From Herbiconiux sp. SALV-R1 (GTDB lineage Bacteria; Actinomycetota; Actinomycetes; Actinomycetales; Microbacteriaceae): a stretch of DNA of 64,000 nt. This document shows positions 1 to 8,323 of the stretch, one piece after another (the stretch's first letter is position 1; every line of letters begins with the position of its first letter). The position numbers and the translations under genes were made by a program. The stretch lies in contig NZ_CP053344.1 of assembly GCF_013113715.1 (NCBI RefSeq), positions 1,178,001 through 1,242,000 of the forward strand. The letters are read 5' to 3'. The notes beneath the pieces are model-generated. The model was not told the origin of the DNA. It worked only from the letters and a program-made list of their open reading frames with translations, and did not search any database.

Positions 1-24
1 TCCCGCCGTGGGGAGTACGCCGGG

Positions 25-237
25 ATGATCGAGTACACGCAAGGTCATTTCGTCGTCGCCGGCCCGACCGGGCGCCGGCTCGGCAGCTACAGCGACCTCG
101 CGCAGGCCATGGCCGTCGCCGAGCAGGGCGCGCGGCACTCCCGCCTCACCGAGACGCTGCTCTCGAACGTCGCCCTCGCGAGCGCCGTCATGGCCCTTTC
201 GGTCGCCGGAGTCAGTCTCTCGATGATCGCTGCGTGA
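25..237 (+). CDS. small hypothetical protein with one hydrophobic C-terminal segment
   Basis: A 70-residue reading frame whose last 25 or so residues are hydrophobic (alanine, valine, leucine, serine) and could form one membrane helix. The first 40 residues are polar and contain two glycine-rich turns. A GGGGAG stretch lies about ten bases before the ATG, which is a weak spacing for a ribosome binding site. The 3' end overlaps the 3' end of the convergent LssY-type gene by 26 bases. I do not recognise the family. It may be real because of codon bias and the purine-rich leader, but short frames are common in this GC-rich DNA. Confidence 0.5.
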   Translation: MIEYTQGHFVVAGPTGRRLGSYSDLAQAMAVAEQGARHSRLTETLLSNVALASAVMALSVAGVSLSMIAA

Positions 238-1666
238 CGGGTTCCCTCGCGCCTGCGGCGGCTGCCGCGTCGCGCGCGGCCCGTCCGCGCCGCTTCTCGC
301 GGGGCCGTCTGGCGTAGTCCCTCGCCCGGCTGCTCGACAGCGCGATGAGGATGAGGATGTCGAGCGAGAGCCCGATGAGGTTCGTTCCGAGAGTGATCTG
401 CACCCGGCCGTCGAGGTGGTCGATCGCGACGATGACGATGTTGATCGCGCTGAACGTCATGACCAGGATGCGCGCAACGTTGCTGCCGAGGAACACGAAG
501 AGTCCGAACAGGAACTCCGCGATGCCGAAGGCGATCGCGCCCGCGACGAGGATCCACAGGGTGAGGTCGCGATCGACCTCCGCCGGCAGCTCGGAGCCGG
601 TGTCGAGCTGGATGGCGTCGCGCACCGCCGTCCAGTCGAGCAGCACGGCGGCGACGAGGAGGACGGGCACGAAGGCCCGCAGCAGCACGACCACGCCGCC
701 GAAGACCGTGGGGCCGGGCCGGCGCACCACCTTCGACGCCCGCGGCTCGATGCCCGCCACGTCGTGGTGCGGGGTGGGGACGACGACGCTCACCTCGGCG
801 CGGCCCGCCGCCGACGGCGTCACCCGCCGCAGGTCGATCACCGGCAGGTCGCCGTCGGTGACGATCGCGTCGCCGCCGCCGTTGCGCGAGTGGTAGCCGG
901 TGGCGAAGTCCTTCAGAACCCGCACACCCACCGCGGCGTCGGCGGCCTGCACCGTCTGCACGATGTGGTCGCGCTCGACGTCGGTGTTCTCGTCGATCTT
1001 GTGCGTGATCTGCAGCGTGAACAGCGAGAAGCCCACCGCTCGGTCGTAGGTGCCCGCCGCCAGCCAGTCGGTCTGGTGGCCGCCCGGCAGCAGCCAGCCC
1101 TCGGGGCAGCGCCAGAAGCGCACGTGGTGGCGCTTGGCCGGGTTGCCCTTCACCTCCTGCTGGTAGGCGAAGTCCTGGTTGCGGCCGAACAGCATGAGCG
1201 GGCTCACCGGGGCCTCGTCGTAGCTGCGCCGCAGCAGCGTCGACGTGACGATGCGCCAACCGCTGCGGAGCGACAGGTCGTCGGCCCTCGTCCATCCCGC
1301 GGCGAGCATCGCCGTGTGCAGCTGCTCCTCGCTGCCGAGGAGCCCGAGGTTCACCGGGTCGCCGAGCAGGCCGTCGCTCGTGCGGGTGCGCCCGATGAAG
1401 TAGTTCGGAACGTAGATGTTGGTGAGGATGCGGTGCAGGCGCGGCAGGGCGATGTACGCCACGAGCACCCAGAACAGCAGGTAGAACCAGATCTGCGCCC
1501 AGCCCGAGGCGAAGCCCTCGGTGAGCACGAGGTAGGCCAGCCACACCGAGGCCGCACCGGCGACCACGAAGAACACGTTGTCGAGCACGGCGTTGACGGA
1601 GAATCTTCGGCGTCGTCGCGGGGCGTGGCGCACCGAGCGATCGGCCTCCGTCAGCGTGTCGGGCAT
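212..1666 (-). CDS. LssY C-terminal domain membrane protein
   Basis: A 484-residue protein with about two membrane helices near the N-terminus (residues ~25-75), a soluble middle part, and several hydrophobic segments in the last third before an arginine-rich tail. The middle part (residues ~85-270) has the features of the LssY C-terminal domain: a tyrosine/arginine-rich start after the second helix, a segment running SDGLLGDPVN, and a histidine-rich KRHHVRFW stretch. The function of the domain is not established; in Legionella LssY it is attached to a PAP2 phosphatase, which is missing here. The ATG at 1666 is preferred over further upstream in-frame starts because those lie inside the methyltransferase gene, which ends 29 bases away. 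The C-terminus is arginine/alanine-rich and may be cytoplasmic. Confidence 0.8.
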   Translation of the reverse strand: MPDTLTEADRSVRHAPRRRRRFSVNAVLDNVFFVVAGAASVWLAYLVLTEGFASGWAQIWFYLLFWVLVAYIALPRLHRILTNIYVPNYFIGRTRTSDGLLGDPVNLGLLGSEEQLHTAMLAAGWTRADDLSLRSGWRIVTSTLLRRSYDEAPVSPLMLFGRNQDFAYQQEVKGNPAKRHHVRFWRCPEGWLLPGGHQTDWLAAGTYDRAVGFSLFTLQITHKIDENTDVERDHIVQTVQAADAAVGVRVLKDFATGYHSRNGGGDAIVTDGDLPVIDLRRVTPSAAGRAEVSVVVPTPHHDVAGIEPRASKVVRRPGPTVFGGVVVLLRAFVPVLLVAAVLLDWTAVRDAIQLDTGSELPAEVDRDLTLWILVAGAIAFGIAEFLFGLFVFLGSNVARILVMTFSAINIVIVAIDHLDGRVQITLGTNLIGLSLDILILIALSSSRARDYARRPREKRRGRAARDAAAAAGAREPVTQRSSRD

Positions 1667-1695
1667 GGACACAGGGTATCGCTCGCGCTCGCCGC

Positions 1696-2442
1696 TCAGA
1701 CCCTGGCCAGCGTGACCCTCGTCACGTAGGGGAGCTCGTAGCTCTCGCGGCCCGCCAGCTGCGGATGGGTGTCGAGGAGCTCGTCGAGCGAGGCCAGCAG
1801 CGTCGCCCGGTCGCCCGGAGCGAGCGCGATGACGTAGCTGCGCGAGCTGACCATGGCGACGAGCTGGTCGCGGTCGAGCCGGTTCACCCACGAGAACTCG
1901 GCGTAGGCGTCGCGGCGGAGCGGGGCGGCCAGAGGTGGGCGCACGGTGTCGAACTCCTCGGCGATCGACGAGCCGATGGTACGGCTGAGCGCCGCCACCC
2001 ACTCGGTGTCCTCGTCGCGCACGTTCCACAGCAGCGCGAGCACGCCGCCCGGTCGCAGCACGCGGGCCACCTCCGAACTCGCCGCGGCCGGGTCGACCCA
2101 GTGCCAGGCCTGGGCCATCGTCACCAGATCGGCCGAGGCGGCGCCGACCGGAACGGCCTCCGCCGATCCCTCGAGCGCGATTACGCCCGGCAGTCGCGCC
2201 GCGAGCGTGTCGAGCATGGCGGCGTCGGGCTCGACGGCGGTGACGGATGCGGCACGGCCGACGAACGAGGCGGTGAGCTTGCCGGTGCCGGCCCCCAGAT
2301 CGATCACGTCGGGGAGCGCCCCCTCGTCGGTGTCGACGTGGGAGAGGATCCACTCCACGGCGTCGTCGGGGTACCCGGGCCGTCCGAGCTCGTAGGCCGC
2401 GGCCTCGGTGCCGAAGACGCGAGCGTGCTGCTGGTCTTTCAT
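1696..2442 (-). CDS. class I SAM-dependent methyltransferase
   Basis: A 248-residue protein of usual length for the class I methyltransferase fold. Motif I is visible as DLGAGTGKLT near residue 47, followed by an acidic residue at the end of strand 2 (VEPDAAM) and a motif-IV-like segment with AQAWHWVDP. The AWHW pattern resembles the UbiE/Methyltransf_11 group of small-molecule methyltransferases. The substrate cannot be told from the sequence. It is read in the same direction as mftG (40 bases upstream) and the LssY-type gene (29 bases downstream), so it may lie at the distal end of an mftR-mftG transcript. Mycofactocin can carry a methylated oligosaccharide in mycobacteria, made by a methyltransferase called MftM; whether this gene has such a role is only a thought prompted by position. 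Confidence 0.85.
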   Translation of the reverse strand: MKDQQHARVFGTEAAAYELGRPGYPDDAVEWILSHVDTDEGALPDVIDLGAGTGKLTASFVGRAASVTAVEPDAAMLDTLAARLPGVIALEGSAEAVPVGAASADLVTMAQAWHWVDPAAASSEVARVLRPGGVLALLWNVRDEDTEWVAALSRTIGSSIAEEFDTVRPPLAAPLRRDAYAEFSWVNRLDRDQLVAMVSSRSYVIALAPGDRATLLASLDELLDTHPQLAGRESYELPYVTRVTLARV

Positions 2443-2482
2443 GCCGTCAGTCTGGCACCGCAGGCTGGGCGGTGGGTGCCGG

Positions 2483-4117
2483 TCAGCGGCCGGAGCGCAT
2501 GAAGTCCGACACCCGCTCGCCCACGAGAACCGCCGTGAGGGCCGGGCCGCGGCGCGGGGCAGTGGGCACGATCGAGAGGTCGGCGATGCGCAGCCCGTCG
2601 ACCCCGTTCACCCGACCGACCCCGTCGGTCACCGCCGACGGCCCGCCGAATGCCGCGGTTCCGCAGCTGTGCAGTGCCGTGCCGAGATGGTCGAGGATCC
2701 AGGCGTCGAGCAGTTCGTCGTCGCCCACCACCGCCTCGTCGGGCAGCACCTCGGAGACGACGCCGTCGAAGGCGGGGGAGCAAAGCAGCCCCGCGGTGAG
2801 CCGCACCCCGGCGCGCAGGGCCGCACGATCACGGGCGTCGTCGAGGTAGCCGAGGTCGATGCGCGGCTCGGGTTCGCCGGTGCCCGCCACGAGACGGATG
2901 CGGCCCCGCGACCTCGAGGTCTGCAGCGCCACCAGCGCGGTCAGCCGTCGCGGCGTGCCGGGTGCTGTCGATGCAGCACCCGAGCCGGTGCCCGAGCCCG
3001 CATCCGCACCCGGGCCCGCGAGCAGCTCGGACATCGGTCGCGTGAGCGGGAGCACCTCGACCTCGTCGCCCGCCTCCCCGACCGCGGTGTTCACCACCAC
3101 CTCCATGCTCGGCACCCGCTGCTGGGGCGGCCGCGACCCGTCGAGCCACGTCACCTGCACCTGCGGGTGGTCGCTCAGCCCCCGCCCCACCCGCGGCGAG
3201 TCGACCTCGCAGGAGACGCCGGCGGCGACGAGCTCGTCGCGCGGGCCGACGCCCGAGCGCAGCAGCAGCACGGGAGTGGCGAGCGCGCCGGCCGCGAGCA
3301 CCACCTCGCGGGCGCGCACCGTCGACACGACGCCGTCGCGCACGACCTCGACCCCGACCGCCCTCGGGGTGCCCGCCCTGGAGCCTTCGCGACGCAGCAC
3401 GACCCGCCGCACGGTCGTCTCGCCGCGCAGCTCGAGGTTCGGCCGTCCGGCCGCCACGCCGACGGGCGGGAGCAGGTAGGCCAGCGCCGCGTTCCAGCGC
3501 TCGCCGTCGCGCAGGTTCATGGGCAGCGGGCCGACACCGATCGGCTGCTCGCTGTTCTTATCGGCCTCGAACGGCAGCCCAGCCGCCCGCGCGGAGCGCA
3601 CGAAGGCCGCCGCCCCCGCGGTGCCGCCCGAGCCGTCGGGGCCGATCGGTGCGCGCGTGACGGGCATGGGCCCCGAGGAGCCGTGCAGCGCATCCGTGCC
3701 GTACTGCGCATCCGTTTCCAGCCGCTCGAGCGCGGGGAGGCAGGCCTCCCGGCTCCACTCGCGGCCGCCGAGCCCCGCCCACACCTCGTGGTCGGCCCGG
3801 CGGGGCCGCACGAAGTAGCCGCCGTTGATCGTGGTCGATCCGCCGGCCACCCGTCCACGGGCGAGAGAGTAGGGCCGCCCCTCCCGCAGCGTCGCATCAT
3901 GGGCCCAGTTGAGCGGATGCCCGACGCCCGCCCCCGCGATCGTCGCCGCGTCGAGGGCGTCGGCGGGGAAGGCCGCCGCCGAGGAGGGGAACGGCCCGGC
4001 CTCGAGCACGAGCACGCGGCGCCACGGGTCTTCGCTGAGCCGCGCGGCGAGGGCGCAGCCGGCGGCTCCCGCCCCGACCACCACGACGTCCCAGACCTCG
4101 TCGCCCGGCGCGGTCAC
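2483..4117 (-). CDS. mftG: mycofactocin-associated GMC oxidoreductase MftG
   Basis: A 544-residue flavoprotein of the glucose-methanol-choline family. The FAD-binding glycine motif GAGAAGC is at residues ~16-22, followed by the GMC signature ARGRVAGGSTTINGG near residue 85 and the C-terminal GMC segment with LHSCGTAAFG, where the histidine is expected at the active site. In mycobacteria MftG links reduced mycofactocin to the respiratory chain. The start is a GTG six bases after the mftR stop codon, so both probably share a transcript running away from mftA. Proline/serine/alanine-rich loops (for example after residue 365) lengthen it a little. The context of mftR and mftA-C makes MftG the best name among GMC enzymes. 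Confidence 0.93.
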   Translation of the reverse strand: MTAPGDEVWDVVVVGAGAAGCALAARLSEDPWRRVLVLEAGPFPSSAAAFPADALDAATIAGAGVGHPLNWAHDATLREGRPYSLARGRVAGGSTTINGGYFVRPRRADHEVWAGLGGREWSREACLPALERLETDAQYGTDALHGSSGPMPVTRAPIGPDGSGGTAGAAAFVRSARAAGLPFEADKNSEQPIGVGPLPMNLRDGERWNAALAYLLPPVGVAAGRPNLELRGETTVRRVVLRREGSRAGTPRAVGVEVVRDGVVSTVRAREVVLAAGALATPVLLLRSGVGPRDELVAAGVSCEVDSPRVGRGLSDHPQVQVTWLDGSRPPQQRVPSMEVVVNTAVGEAGDEVEVLPLTRPMSELLAGPGADAGSGTGSGAASTAPGTPRRLTALVALQTSRSRGRIRLVAGTGEPEPRIDLGYLDDARDRAALRAGVRLTAGLLCSPAFDGVVSEVLPDEAVVGDDELLDAWILDHLGTALHSCGTAAFGGPSAVTDGVGRVNGVDGLRIADLSIVPTAPRRGPALTAVLVGERVSDFMRSGR

Positions 4118-4123
4118 GGCCGG

Positions 4124-4753
4124 CTACCCGTCGCCGCGGGTGGAGTCGAAGGTCGAGGCCAGCGTCGCCACCGCCTCGTGCAGCAGCTGCACGAGGTCGG
4201 CGTCGTCGTTCCTCAGCCACTGCTCGTAGGCCGAGAGGGAGACCGCGAGGTACGACCAGGCGATCGCCTGCGGGCGCAGCGACTCCTCCGGCTCGCCCGA
4301 CCGCGTGGCGACGAAGGAGGCGATCACGGCCCGCCAGGCCGCGTAGCGGAGGGTCGAGTGGGCGACCAGGGTCGGCACGTTGAGCAGCAGATCCATGCGC
4401 TGCCGGTGGTAGGGCACCTCCTCGGCCGGGAAGCGGTTGAACTCCACCACGGCGGCGTGCAGGGCGTCGACCACGGGGAGCTCGGCCGGCATGCTCGCCA
4501 GGTGCTCGCGCATGCGGTCGAGCAGGAGGTCGAAGTCACCCCACGGCAGGTCGTTCTTCGAGGGGAAGTAGCGGAACACGGTGCGCCGCCCGATGCCCGC
4601 CCGCGCCGCGATCTGGTCGATGGTGGTGGCGTCGAAGCCGTTCTCGAGGAAGAGCTGGAGGGCGATGTGGCTGAGCTCGGCACGGGTGGTCGAGGGTTGT
4701 CTGCCCACCCGCACGACGACGGTGGTGGTGGGCGTCTCCGACGCGTCGGTCAC
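4124..4753 (-). CDS. mftR: TetR-family mycofactocin regulator MftR
   Basis: A 209-residue TetR-family repressor. The helix-turn-helix covers about residues 20-65, with the typical run ATTIDQIAARAGIGRRTVF and the following YFPSKND. It is transcribed divergently from mftA, the position MftR has in mycobacteria, where it represses the mycofactocin operon and is released by long-chain acyl-CoA. The GTG at 4753 is chosen because AAGGGG lies five bases before it. The alternative ATG at 4768 has no such site, and its own codons form that ribosome binding site. The operator-like palindrome at 4770-4784 lies directly upstream, so the gene is probably autoregulated. The next gene, mftG, begins six bases after its stop. 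Confidence 0.93.
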   Translation of the reverse strand: MTDASETPTTTVVVRVGRQPSTTRAELSHIALQLFLENGFDATTIDQIAARAGIGRRTVFRYFPSKNDLPWGDFDLLLDRMREHLASMPAELPVVDALHAAVVEFNRFPAEEVPYHRQRMDLLLNVPTLVAHSTLRYAAWRAVIASFVATRSGEPEESLRPQAIAWSYLAVSLSAYEQWLRNDDADLVQLLHEAVATLASTFDSTRGDG

Positions 4754-4769
4754 GTCTGCCCCTTCCATT

Positions 4770-4784
4770 CGGCACTCGGTGTCA
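4770..4784. promoter_or_regulatory. candidate MftR operator in the mftR-mftA intergenic region
   Basis: On the minus strand the site reads TGACACCGAGTGCCG, an imperfect inverted repeat TGNCAC-CGA-GTGNC. The same core occurs on the plus strand at 11122-11136 before mftD as TGGCACCGAGTGTCA. These are the only two copies I found by reading the window. Here the site is between the divergent mftR and mftA starts and abuts the likely mftA -10 box. TetR-family repressors bind short inverted repeats in such places, so MftR is the obvious candidate protein. Binding is inferred. Confidence 0.65.
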
Positions 4785-4785
4785 T

Positions 4786-4791
4786 TAGTAT
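4786..4791 (+). promoter_or_regulatory. -10 box of the mftA promoter
   Basis: TAGTAT fits the actinobacterial TANNNT -10 pattern and sits two bases downstream of the operator-like palindrome, so a bound repressor would cover the promoter. No good -35 hexamer is visible at 17 bases upstream (TTCCAT). The predicted transcript would start near 4798 and have a leader of about 50 bases before mftA. The mftD promoter at 11138 has the equivalent TAGAAT in the same place relative to its palindrome. Confidence 0.6.
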
Positions 4792-4847
4792 CGTCTTCAT
4801 CGCCGCGATTCGACGAAGAAGACGAATACGACCATGAGGAGAATCCC

Positions 4848-4958
4848 ATGAGTGACCGTGATGTGGCCAGCACCGAGACCGTGAACGACGACGTGTCGCT
4901 CGTCGAGGACTCCCTCGTCGAAGAGGTCTCGATCGACGGAATGTGCGGCGTCTACTAG
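4848..4958 (+). CDS. mftA: mycofactocin precursor peptide MftA
   Basis: A 36-residue peptide ending in IDGMCGVY, the hallmark C-terminus of mycofactocin precursors. The first 28 residues are an acidic leader that would be held by MftB. MftC decarboxylates and crosslinks the terminal valine and tyrosine; the processed dipeptide becomes the redox cofactor core. The ATG at 4848 is preceded by GAGGAGAA at good spacing. It is followed ten bases later by mftB. Short length and this exact ending make the assignment firm. Confidence 0.97.
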   Translation: MSDRDVASTETVNDDVSLVEDSLVEEVSIDGMCGVY

Positions 4959-4968
4959 GCCGACGGCC

Positions 4969-5244
4969 ATGACCACGCCGCACCTCGACAGCGCGTGGGA
5001 CCTGCATCCGCAGGTGTCGGTGCGCCCTGAGCCCTTCGGGGCCCTGCTCTACCACTTCGGCACGCGCAAGCTCTCGTTCCTCAAAGACCGGGCCCTCCTG
5101 GCCGCGGTCGAAGAGCTCGCCGGCTCGGCGTCGCTGCGCGACGCGTTCTCCCGCGCGGGCATCGGCGACGCCGACATGCCCCGCTACCAGTCAGCCCTCG
5201 GCACGCTCGCCGTGTCGCAGATGGTGATCGAAAGGCGACCATGA
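4969..5244 (+). CDS. mftB: mycofactocin leader-binding chaperone MftB
   Basis: A 91-residue protein of the PqqD-like RRE type. The sequence has the expected LHPQVSVRPEPFGALLYHF start and a helical C-terminal half. MftB binds the MftA leader and presents it to the radical SAM enzyme MftC. Its stop codon overlaps the mftC start by four bases (ATGA), which suggests translational coupling. No strong ribosome binding site precedes its ATG, so it may be coupled to mftA translation ten bases upstream. Confidence 0.95.
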   Translation: MTTPHLDSAWDLHPQVSVRPEPFGALLYHFGTRKLSFLKDRALLAAVEELAGSASLRDAFSRAGIGDADMPRYQSALGTLAVSQMVIERRP

Positions 5245-6530
5245 CCCTCCTCGACGCACCCCGCACGCCGGCGAAACCGGGCCGGTTGGTCGATCTGTTC
5301 GAATACGGTCTCGACTCGCCGATCTGCCTCACCTGGGAGCTCACCTACGCCTGCAACCTCAGCTGCGTGCACTGCCTGTCGTCGTCGGGCCGACGCGACC
5401 CGCGCGAGCTCAGCACCGAGGAGTGCAAGGCCGTCATCGACGAGCTCGAGCGCATGCAGGTGTTCTACGTCAACATCGGCGGCGGGGAGCCCACGGTGCG
5501 CAGCGACTTCTGGGAGCTCGTCGACTACGCCACCGCCCACAAGGTGGGGGTGAAGTTCTCCACCAACGGGGTGAAGATCACGCCCGAGGTCGCGCAGAAG
5601 CTCGCGGCGAGCGACTACGTCGACGTGCAGATCTCGCTCGACGGCGCGACGGCCGAGGTGAACGACTTCGTGCGCGGCCCCGGCTCGCACGCCACCGCGA
5701 TGCGCGCGATGCAGAACATGAAGGATGCGGGGTTCACCGGGTTCAAGATCTCGGTGGTGTGCACCAGGCAGAACATCCCGCAGCTGGATGAATTCAAGGC
5801 CATCGCCGACCACTACGGGGCCCAGCTGCGCCTCACCCGCCTGCGGCCGAGCGGTCGAGGTGCCGACGTGTGGGACGAACTGCACCCGTTGCCCGCCCAG
5901 CAGCGCGAGCTCTACGACTGGCTGGTCGCGAACGGCGAAGGGGTGCTCACGGGCGACAGCTTCTTCCACCTCTCGGCGTACGGGGAAGCACTTCCGGGCC
6001 TCAACCTCTGCGGTGCAGGAAGGGTGGTGTGTCTCATCGACCCGGTCGGCGACGTGTACGCCTGTCCGTTCGCGATCCACGACGAGTTCCTCGCCGGCAA
6101 CGTGCGCGAGCCCGGCGGGTTCCAGGAGGTGTGGCGGCACTCCGAGCTGTTCACGCGCCTGCGCATCCCGCAGTCGGGTGGGGCGTGCGCATCCTGCAGC
6201 TTCTTCGACTCCTGCAAGGGCGGGTGCATGGCGGCGAAGTTCTTCACCGGTCTGCCGCTCGACGGGCCCGACCCGGAGTGCGTGCGCGGGTTCGGCGAGG
6301 AGGCGCTCGAGAAGCGCAAGGAGGCCGACAGCATCCCGAAGCCCGACGGCGACCACTCGCACTCCACCGTGCGCGGGCCGAGGCGCGACGGCAAGCCGGT
6401 GAGCAGCGGACTGATCAGCACGAAGAAGAGCCGCGCGGTGCCCATCACGCTCTCGCTCACCCGGCCCGACCGGCCGCCGGTGAGCGCCTGCGAGGAGAAC
6501 CCGCTCGCCGGTTTCCGCCCCGAGGGCTGA
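5241..6530 (+). CDS. mftC: radical SAM/SPASM mycofactocin maturase MftC
   Basis: A 429-residue radical SAM enzyme. The CxxxCxxC motif is at Cys38, Cys42 and Cys45 and would hold the SAM-binding iron-sulfur cluster. A SPASM region near residues 250-350 has the cysteines expected for auxiliary clusters (LCGAG, YACPF, CASCSFFDSCKGGC, PECV). MftC decarboxylates the C-terminal tyrosine of MftA and forms the valine-tyrosine crosslink. The last ~70 residues after the SPASM region are basic and proline-rich, in line with the tail seen in MftC proteins. The start overlaps mftB by four bases. The next gene starts 62 bases later with a strong ribosome binding site. Confidence 0.96.
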   Translation: MTLLDAPRTPAKPGRLVDLFEYGLDSPICLTWELTYACNLSCVHCLSSSGRRDPRELSTEECKAVIDELERMQVFYVNIGGGEPTVRSDFWELVDYATAHKVGVKFSTNGVKITPEVAQKLAASDYVDVQISLDGATAEVNDFVRGPGSHATAMRAMQNMKDAGFTGFKISVVCTRQNIPQLDEFKAIADHYGAQLRLTRLRPSGRGADVWDELHPLPAQQRELYDWLVANGEGVLTGDSFFHLSAYGEALPGLNLCGAGRVVCLIDPVGDVYACPFAIHDEFLAGNVREPGGFQEVWRHSELFTRLRIPQSGGACASCSFFDSCKGGCMAAKFFTGLPLDGPDPECVRGFGEEALEKRKEADSIPKPDGDHSHSTVRGPRRDGKPVSSGLISTKKSRAVPITLSLTRPDRPPVSACEENPLAGFRPEG

Positions 6531-6592
6531 GGCCGGCGGTCAGCAAGACCACGGGCCGAGACGCGGCCCGCGTGAAGTGAGAGGAGCATGCA

Positions 6593-7402
6593 ATGGGGCG
6601 TGTTGAAGGAAAGGTCGCGTTCGTCACGGGCGCCGCGCGCGGGCAGGGCCGCAGCCATGCGGTGCGACTGGCCGAGGAGGGCGCCGACATCATCGCCGTC
6701 GACCTCGCCGACCACATCCCGAACATCGACTACCCGTCGTCGACCGAGGAAGACCTCGCCGAGACCGTGCGCCAGGTCGAGGCGCTCGACCGCCGCATCA
6801 TCGCCACGAAGACGGATGTGCGCGACCGGGCCGCGATGAAGGCCGCCATCGACGAGGGCGTCGCCCAGCTCGGCAAGCTCGACATCGTGGTGGCGAACGC
6901 GGGCATCTGCGTGATCGCCGATTGGAAGGACACCTCCGAGGAGGTGTGGGACCAGACCATCGGCACCAACCTCAAGGGCGTCTGGAACACCCTCCAGCTC
7001 AGCACCCAGCACCTCATCGACAACGGCGGCGGGTCGATCATCATGACCAGCTCGGCCGCGGGCATCAAGGGCCTGCCGTTCCTCTCGGCCTACGTCACCG
7101 CGAAGCACGGCGTGGTGGGGCTCATGCGGGCGTACGCCACCGAGCTCGCCGAGTACAACATCCGCGTCAACACCATCCACCCGACAGGCGTCAACACGCC
7201 CATGGGCACCCTCGGCGGAGGCGCGTTCGGGCCGCTGCTCGAGGCGCACCCGAAGCTCGGCGGCATGCTCGCCAACCTGCTGCCGATCGAGATCACGGAG
7301 CCGGTCGACCAGTCGAACGCCGTGCTCTTCCTCGCCTCCGACGAGTCGAGGTACGTCACGAGCCTCGAGCTCACGGTCGACGCCGGCAACACCCAGTTCT
7401 AG
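6593..7402 (+). CDS. mycofactocin-coupled short-chain dehydrogenase 1
   Basis: A 269-residue short-chain dehydrogenase. The N-terminus carries the nucleotide motif TGAARGQGRSHA with the long insertion between strand 2 and helix 2 (residues ~40-65) that marks the mycofactocin-coupled subfamily (TIGR03971 type). In that group the nicotinamide is thought to stay bound and be reoxidised by mycofactocin. Catalytic Tyr167 and Lys171 are present (YVTAK). GAGAGGAG precedes the ATG. It is the first of three tandem paralogues and the most diverged near the C-terminus (it lacks the TFKLF segment seen in dehydrogenase 3). The substrate is unknown; alcohols are typical. Confidence 0.9.
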   Translation: MGRVEGKVAFVTGAARGQGRSHAVRLAEEGADIIAVDLADHIPNIDYPSSTEEDLAETVRQVEALDRRIIATKTDVRDRAAMKAAIDEGVAQLGKLDIVVANAGICVIADWKDTSEEVWDQTIGTNLKGVWNTLQLSTQHLIDNGGGSIIMTSSAAGIKGLPFLSAYVTAKHGVVGLMRAYATELAEYNIRVNTIHPTGVNTPMGTLGGGAFGPLLEAHPKLGGMLANLLPIEITEPVDQSNAVLFLASDESRYVTSLELTVDAGNTQF

Positions 7403-7418
7403 ACCCGACACGTTCACC

Positions 7419-7457
7419 GGCCCCGCCGGGGCCGCACCACACGGCCCCGCCGGGGCC
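7419..7457. repeat. two identical 15-bp GC palindromes between the first two dehydrogenases
   Basis: GGCCCCGCCGGGGCC occurs at 7419-7433 and again at 7443-7457. Each copy is a perfect inverted repeat around one central base, so each can form a very stable 7-bp hairpin, or the two can pair with each other. They lie in the 74-base gap of an otherwise continuous operon, with no T-run, so a partial attenuator or an RNA stability element is more likely than a full terminator. Confidence 0.6.
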
Positions 7458-7476
7458 CTGACGAAGGGAGCACGCG

Positions 7477-8310
7477 ATGGGGCGTGTAGAGGGAAAGGTC
7501 GCGTTCATCACGGGCGCTGCACGAGGTCAAGGGCGCAGCCACGCGCTGCGGCTCGCCCAGGAGGGCGCCGACATCATCGCCATCGACATCTGCGAGCCGG
7601 TCGCCGCGAACAACGCGCCGCCCGCCACCGAAGAAGACCTCGCCGAGACCGTGCGCCAGGTCGAGGCGCTCGACCGCCGCATCGTCGCCGCCAAAGCCGA
7701 CGTGCGCGACTTCGAGCAGCTGAAGTCGGTGCTCGACGACGGGGTCGCCCAGCTCGGGCGGCTCGACATCGTCTCGGCCAACGCCGGCATCGCCGGGTCG
7801 CCGAACCGGGCCGAAGACATTCCCGACGAGGAATGGGCCGACATGGTCGACATCAACCTCAACGGCGTGTGGCGCACGGCGAAGGCCGCCATCCCGCACC
7901 TCAAGGCCGGGGGCAACGGCGGGTCGATCATCCTCACCAGTTCCGACGCCGGCATCTTCGCCTACCCGAACATCGCGCACTACGTCTCGGCGAAGCACGG
8001 AGTGGTCGGGCTCATGCGCACCCTGGCGCTCGAATTGGCACCCGACTTCATCAGGGTGAACAGCATCCACCCCACCACCGTCGACACGCCCATGGTGCAG
8101 AACGAGGGCACGTACAAGCTGTTCCGGCCCGACCTCGAGAACCCGACGCAGAAGGACTTCGCCGACAGCGCCATCGCGATGAACGCCATCCCCATTCCGT
8201 GGGTCGACGCCGTCGACATCTCGAACGCGGTGCTCTGGCTGGCCTCCGACGAGTCGCGCTACGTCACGGGGGTCATGCTTCCCGTCGACGCCGGTGCGGC
8301 CATCAAGTGA
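7477..8310 (+). CDS. mycofactocin-coupled short-chain dehydrogenase 2
   Basis: A 277-residue paralogue of its two neighbours with the same TGAARGQGRSHA glycine motif, the long insertion after strand 2, and catalytic Tyr169 and Lys173 (YVSAK). The C-terminal part contains an insert (residues ~205-235) with a TYKLF segment typical of this subfamily. GAAGGGAG lies before the ATG. It probably uses a tightly held NAD(H) that exchanges electrons with mycofactocin. The gene ends 13 bases before the third copy. Substrate unknown. Confidence 0.92.
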   Translation: MGRVEGKVAFITGAARGQGRSHALRLAQEGADIIAIDICEPVAANNAPPATEEDLAETVRQVEALDRRIVAAKADVRDFEQLKSVLDDGVAQLGRLDIVSANAGIAGSPNRAEDIPDEEWADMVDINLNGVWRTAKAAIPHLKAGGNGGSIILTSSDAGIFAYPNIAHYVSAKHGVVGLMRTLALELAPDFIRVNSIHPTTVDTPMVQNEGTYKLFRPDLENPTQKDFADSAIAMNAIPIPWVDAVDISNAVLWLASDESRYVTGVMLPVDAGAAIK

Positions 8311-8323
8311 GGGGAGCGAGACC

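Noticed and set aside
416-1729. Long plus-strand frame over the LssY-type gene
   Set aside because: Composition is that of antisense GC-rich DNA and the minus-strand frame has membrane helices and a recognisable domain.
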